From Oscillospiraceae bacterium (GTDB taxonomy: Bacteria; Bacillota; Clostridia; Oscillospirales; Oscillospiraceae), in the NCBI GenBank assembly GCA_016295615.1, contig JAEDKW010000011.1, positions 1 to 23,500 on the forward strand: a stretch of DNA of 23,500 bases, in the 5' to 3' direction. The position numbers and the translations under genes are program-made. Shown here piece by piece: positions 20,723 to 23,500 of the stretch. The notes beneath the pieces are model-generated. The model was not told the DNA's origin. It did not search any database and saw only the letters and a list, made by a program, of their open reading frames with translations. Within the stretch, counting starts at the first letter, position 1, and the number at the start of each line of letters is the position of its first letter.

Positions 20723-20761
20723 CTCCTCCCGCATACGCTTTAGCAAAAAATGCGGGAGGAG
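20723..20761 (+). promoter_or_regulatory. 12-bp hairpin that buries the ribosome-binding site of the PdaB-like gene
   Basis: CTCCTCCCGCAT (20723-20734) pairs perfectly with ATGCGGGAGGAG (20750-20761) around a 15-base loop. The GGGAGGAG inside the 3' arm is the only Shine-Dalgarno for the ATG at 20766. TTTT follows the stem, so it could also act as an intrinsic terminator or attenuator. Confidence 0.75.
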
Positions 20762-20765
20762 TTTT

Positions 20766-21560
20766 ATGGTTCCATTCAAGAAAACAACGGGGAACGCAAG
20801 GCTTGTTATACTCAAGCGCAAATGGCTGATGCTTGCTGCGGCGGCGGTGTGCTCGATTGCCATTTTCTGTGCGGTCAACGCACCCGCTTCGGTGAGTGCG
20901 TCGGTTGCCACGCGGCAGCTGCCGATCTACTGCGTCGAGCGGGATCAGAAGGTCTGCTCGATCTCCTTTGATGCCGCCTGGGGCGCGGACAATACGCAGA
21001 AGATCCTTGATGTTTTGGCAAAATACAAGGTCAAGGCAACTTTTTTTGTGGTGGGCAACTGGGCGGACCAGTATCCGGAGCAGGCGAAAGCGATCGTTGA
21101 CAGCGGAAACGAGCTGATGAACCATTCCAACGCGCACGACCACTACAACTCGCTCTCTGCCGAGCAGATCATTGCCGACATCAACACATGCAACGACAAG
21201 ATCGAGGCGCTCACCGGGATCCGCCCGACACTGATCCGCTGTCCGTTCGGAGAGTACGATGACCATGTGATCTCCGCGATCCGCTCCATCGGTATGGAGC
21301 CGATCCAGTGGGATGTGGATAGTCTGGACTGGAAAGGGATCAGCGCGGACGAGATCAGCAAGCGCGTAACGGGCAAGGTGCAGTGCGGCAGCATCATTCT
21401 CTTCCACAATGCCGGAGAACACACGCCCGAGGCGCTGCCGACAATTTTGGATTACCTGATCGGAGAGGGTTACTCCATTGTGCCGATCTCCGAGATCCTG
21501 CTTACGGGTGAAACCTATCTGGACCATACCGGCAGGCAGTGCGCCGGAAACGGCAAGTAA
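20766..21560 (+). CDS. PdaB-like polysaccharide deacetylase family protein
   Basis: A 264-residue exported or membrane-anchored protein with a hydrophobic helix at about residues 20-44. The NodB fold begins SISFDAAWGADNTQKILDVL: the first aspartate of the usual TFDD motif is kept and the second (metal) aspartate is replaced by alanine, as in sporulation PdaB proteins. NHSNAH (metal histidines), RCPFGEYD, WDVDSLDWKG and ILFHN follow. PdaB is needed for spore cortex persistence in Bacillus; activity there is unclear. The ATG at 20766 has a strong GGGAGGAG Shine-Dalgarno lying within a 12-bp hairpin. The subfamily call is good but the substrate unknown. Confidence 0.9.
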   Translation: MVPFKKTTGNARLVILKRKWLMLAAAAVCSIAIFCAVNAPASVSASVATRQLPIYCVERDQKVCSISFDAAWGADNTQKILDVLAKYKVKATFFVVGNWADQYPEQAKAIVDSGNELMNHSNAHDHYNSLSAEQIIADINTCNDKIEALTGIRPTLIRCPFGEYDDHVISAIRSIGMEPIQWDVDSLDWKGISADEISKRVTGKVQCGSIILFHNAGEHTPEALPTILDYLIGEGYSIVPISEILLTGETYLDHTGRQCAGNGK

Positions 21561-21609
21561 AATAGGAAAAAGCTTTTGACAGAATACCGCGGTTTGATTT
21601 CTTCTGCGC

Positions 21610-21644
21610 GCAGGGAGCCGGAGATCCGGCGCCCTGCTTTTTTT
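21610..21644 (+). terminator. Strong terminator after the PdaB-like gene
   Basis: GCAGGG/CCCTGC and GCCGGA/TCCGGC stack with one internal mismatch (21610-21637), followed by seven T (21638-21644). Confidence 0.92.
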
Positions 21645-22310
21645 GTGCTTACCGATCGGAGCATACGGTGAATAGAGTGCAAAAAATGAATAAAAATTCA
21701 TCCTTTTTCGTGCAGCTGGCTTTGCCCGACGCGTCTGCGGAGAGGGATCGCTATTGGCTGCCCGGGACCTGTTCGGTTGCAAAAGATACTTCCGGAGATC
21801 CGAATCTCCACTGCGCTGAACGATCTTCGTTGAACCGGGCGCGGCGCCAGTCCGCGCCTGTGCGGGAAGAAGCTCTATACTGATTGTCATACAAGGAAGC
21901 TCTCTGTATAAACAGGAACTGAACTTCCGAAAATATGCTTATTTCGACAGTTTATACTTCCTTTACACCTATTATTATATAGGTGTAAAATTTGGAAAAA
22001 TATAAGTATTTTTCCATATGTCTGTCCCATCTTGCAAATTTCCGGCAAGGGCGTTTCCGTAAGCAAGTTTCACGGTATAGGATACCTGGATGAGAGTGGG
22101 AAGCTTTCCCTGCTTTTCAATTTTTTACAGGCAGGAAAGAGTAATATTTCATTCAGCTCGACACGATATTGGTTCGGCGTTTTTTTGTCTGAGTAAGCCG
22201 CGCCGTGAGCGGGAGCAGGGTCTCGCGCAGTACGCGCATCGGAACAAAAATTTTTTAACCTGAGATTCGACAAAAAACTACTGAAAATTCCTGAGGAAAG
22301 GGTTCGCAGC
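21645..22310 (+). other. Non-coding, inverted-repeat-rich region upstream of sipW
   Basis: No convincing gene in about 665 bases. Perfect inverted repeats include ATGAAT/ATTCAT (21686-21701), GGAGAT/ATCTCC (21794-21809), AACGA/TCGTT (21819-21831), TTTACACCTAT/ATAGGTGTAAA (21962-21988) and GGAAAAATA/TATTTTTCC (21994-22015). GCCCG plus GTTC (21760-21764, 21771-21774) pairs with GAACCGGGC (21832-21840), which competes with GGCGCGG/CCGCGCC (21838-21844 with 21852-21858). Several weaker stems follow to 22260. It could be a long sipW leader, one or more small RNAs, or decayed sequence. Confidence 0.5.
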
Positions 22311-23066
22311 ATGAAAAAAGTTTGGAATGTAATCAAGACCGTCTTTACATGGATGGTCGTATTGATAGCGGTCGGCATGATGATCTTTACCATTGTTTCG
22401 GTCAACACCTTTGACCGGACGGACAGGGACCTGTTCGGCTACAAAGCGTTTATCGTCCTGTCTGACTCCATGAGCGCCACGGATTTTTCCTCGGGCGATT
22501 TGGTGCTGGTCAAGGAGGTCGACCCGAGCACGCTGCGCGAGGGCGACATCATTGCCTTCTCCTCACAGAACGTGGATAATTTCGGCGAGATCGTTACCCA
22601 TAAGATCCGCACGGTGACAACGGATGAAAACGGCAACCCCGCATTCGTCACTTACGGCACCACCACGAACGTGGACGACGAGACGCTGGTCACCTTCCCG
22701 TTTGTGATCGGCAAGTATCAGTCGAGTCTGCCGAAGGTGGGACGGTTCTTCACGTTCCTCAAAACGGTGCCGGGCTACATCTGCTGCATCCTGACTCCGT
22801 TTGTTGTGCTGATCATTCTCCAGATGGCCAACTTCATCAAGATCTTCCGCGCCTATAAGAAGGAACAGATGGAAAGCATCAGCAGAGAGCGCGAACAGCT
22901 TGAGGAGGAGCGCAGGAAGTCGGCGGATATGATGAACGAGCTTTTGGCGCTGAAGGCGCAGCTGGACGCGCAGCAGGGCGCCGCACCGCCGCCGTCCGGG
23001 GTCGGCGCCGGAACCGGCGAAAAGAAAGAGGAAACATCGGAAGAACCTGCCAATGCAGTGGATTGA
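22311..23066 (+). CDS. ER-type (SipW-like) signal peptidase I
   Basis: A 251-residue membrane protease. An N-terminal anchor helix (about 9-31) is followed by VLSDSMSAT with catalytic S53, GDLVLVKEV, GDIIAFSS and IVTHKI with H97. His rather than Lys as the general base marks the archaeal/ER-type group to which Bacillus SipW belongs. A second membrane helix (about 152-174) leads to a cytoplasmic coiled coil (MESISREREQLEEERRKSAD and on) and a low-complexity tail. SipW enzymes cleave TasA/camelysin-type precursors. GAGGAAAGGG precedes the ATG. The next gene, 48 bases away, is such a precursor. The long coiled-coil extension is unusual relative to Bacillus SipW. Confidence 0.92.
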   Translation: MKKVWNVIKTVFTWMVVLIAVGMMIFTIVSVNTFDRTDRDLFGYKAFIVLSDSMSATDFSSGDLVLVKEVDPSTLREGDIIAFSSQNVDNFGEIVTHKIRTVTTDENGNPAFVTYGTTTNVDDETLVTFPFVIGKYQSSLPKVGRFFTFLKTVPGYICCILTPFVVLIILQMANFIKIFRAYKKEQMESISREREQLEEERRKSADMMNELLALKAQLDAQQGAAPPPSGVGAGTGEKKEETSEEPANAVD

Positions 23067-23114
23067 AAGCTCCTTACGGCAAAATGCTGAAGCAATGAGA
23101 AGGGGAGAAGCGAT

Positions 23115-23500
23115 ATGAAATTCAGTTTGATATTTTCAAAGGGAAAACGCGAGACGGAGCGCGGGTCCTCCGCGTTGGGGAAGGGCTTGGTTGCCTGTCT
23201 TTTGCTGATGTCGGTCAGCTGCATGCTCTTTGTCGGGACAACGATGTCCTGGTTCACCGATCAGAAGACCGGCACGGCGGGCGTCATCACGGCGGGCAAG
23301 TTTGACGTCGCACTGTATACCGTCGAAGAGGGCGAAGAGGGCGAAGTGAGGAAGATTGCGGACGAGATCACCATGACGCGCGTGAATAAGGAGAACGAGT
23401 ACTGGGAGCCGGGCGCGGTGTTTACGTCCCCTGTCATGTACGTGAAAAACACCGGCACGCTGGACCTTGAATACCGGCTCGATCTGCTGACGGCGTGCGA
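23115..23500 (+). CDS. TasA/camelysin-like secreted protein, partial (runs off window)
   Basis: 128 residues are visible with no stop. A basic start is followed by a hydrophobic segment (ACLLLMSVSCMLFVGTTMSW) and then the SipW-type cleavage context MSWFTDQKTGTAGVITAGKF DVAL, typical of TasA, TapA and camelysin precursors, where cleavage falls just before or near the aromatic-Thr-Asp motif. The mature part has the beta-rich look of the family (PVMYVKNTGTLDLEYRLDLL). TasA proteins polymerise into biofilm fibres in Bacillus; the Clostridia homologues may form surface fibres or be metalloprotease-like. AGGGGAG precedes the ATG. Role is inferred from the motif and from the adjacent signal peptidase. 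Confidence 0.85.
   Translation, partial: MKFSLIFSKGKRETERGSSALGKGLVACLLLMSVSCMLFVGTTMSWFTDQKTGTAGVITAGKFDVALYTVEEGEEGEVRKIADEITMTRVNKENEYWEPGAVFTSPVMYVKNTGTLDLEYRLDLLTAC

Noticed and set aside
21574..21600. TTGACA after the PdaB-like gene as a promoter
   Set aside because: No -10 element follows at 16-18 bases and a strong terminator comes immediately after.
21668..21883. 71-codon plus-strand open frame starting at GTG with a weak GGAG upstream
   Set aside because: Composition looks random, no recognisable motif, and the frame runs through several inverted repeats that better explain the sequence as non-coding.
22070..22408. 112-codon minus-strand open frame in the sipW leader
   Set aside because: It overlaps the sipW start on the opposite strand, has no Shine-Dalgarno, and does not look like a known protein.

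Overview
The window looks like chromosomal DNA from a spore-forming Firmicute, most likely a Clostridia/Oscillospiraceae-type gut anaerobe. The basis is a GerA-family (SpoVAF-like) spore membrane protein with a near-perfect forespore promoter, a PdaB-like deacetylase, rubrerythrin, a SAM-I riboswitch on metK, a YtrA-type GntR/ABC operon, a Gram-positive-length LexA, and a SipW/TasA-type signal peptidase module. Codons are GC-rich at third positions, while intergenic regions are AT-rich and full of intrinsic terminators. I see no CRISPR array, insertion sequence, prophage or rRNA. No taxonomic search was possible.

Layout. 1-3.8 kb is mostly minus strand: a rhomboid-like membrane protein, an HD-domain protein and a TIM-barrel protein form one probable unit (2317 to 124), and an SPFH/band-7 protein with a ribbon-helix-helix protein forms another (3719 to 2469). 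Divergent from the second unit is metK under a SAM-I riboswitch. 5.3-10.1 kb (minus) holds rubrerythrin with a Fur/PerR-like operator, an iron-sulfur L-cysteine desulfidase with a long structured leader, tRNA-Pro(GGG), a CE4 polysaccharide deacetylase and a sodium-coupled NSS transporter. Divergent from the transporter is a LysR regulator. 11.2-18.1 kb (plus) holds a DUF2156-GNAT fusion, the SpoVAF-like protein, a GntR-ABC-permease operon with a large perfect operator, and a 599-residue membrane-anchored protein. 18.5-23.5 kb (plus) holds highly expressed-looking glutamate dehydrogenase, lexA, a PdaB-like deacetylase whose ribosome-binding site lies in a 12-bp hairpin, a 750-bp non-coding region dense in inverted repeats, and the start of a SipW-TasA-like secretion/fibre module cut by the window edge.

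How the genes relate. Most units are short and separately terminated, so this is core-genome housekeeping rather than an island. Themes are sulfur/amino-acid metabolism (metK, cysteine desulfidase, gdhA, NSS transporter), oxidative stress and SOS (rubrerythrin, lexA), and envelope/spore functions (two deacetylases, SpoVAF-like, SipW/TasA-like). The least explained material is non-coding: the leader of the cysteine desulfidase (about 7443-7517), the ribosome-site hairpin at 20723-20761, and the structured gap 21645-22310 upstream of sipW.
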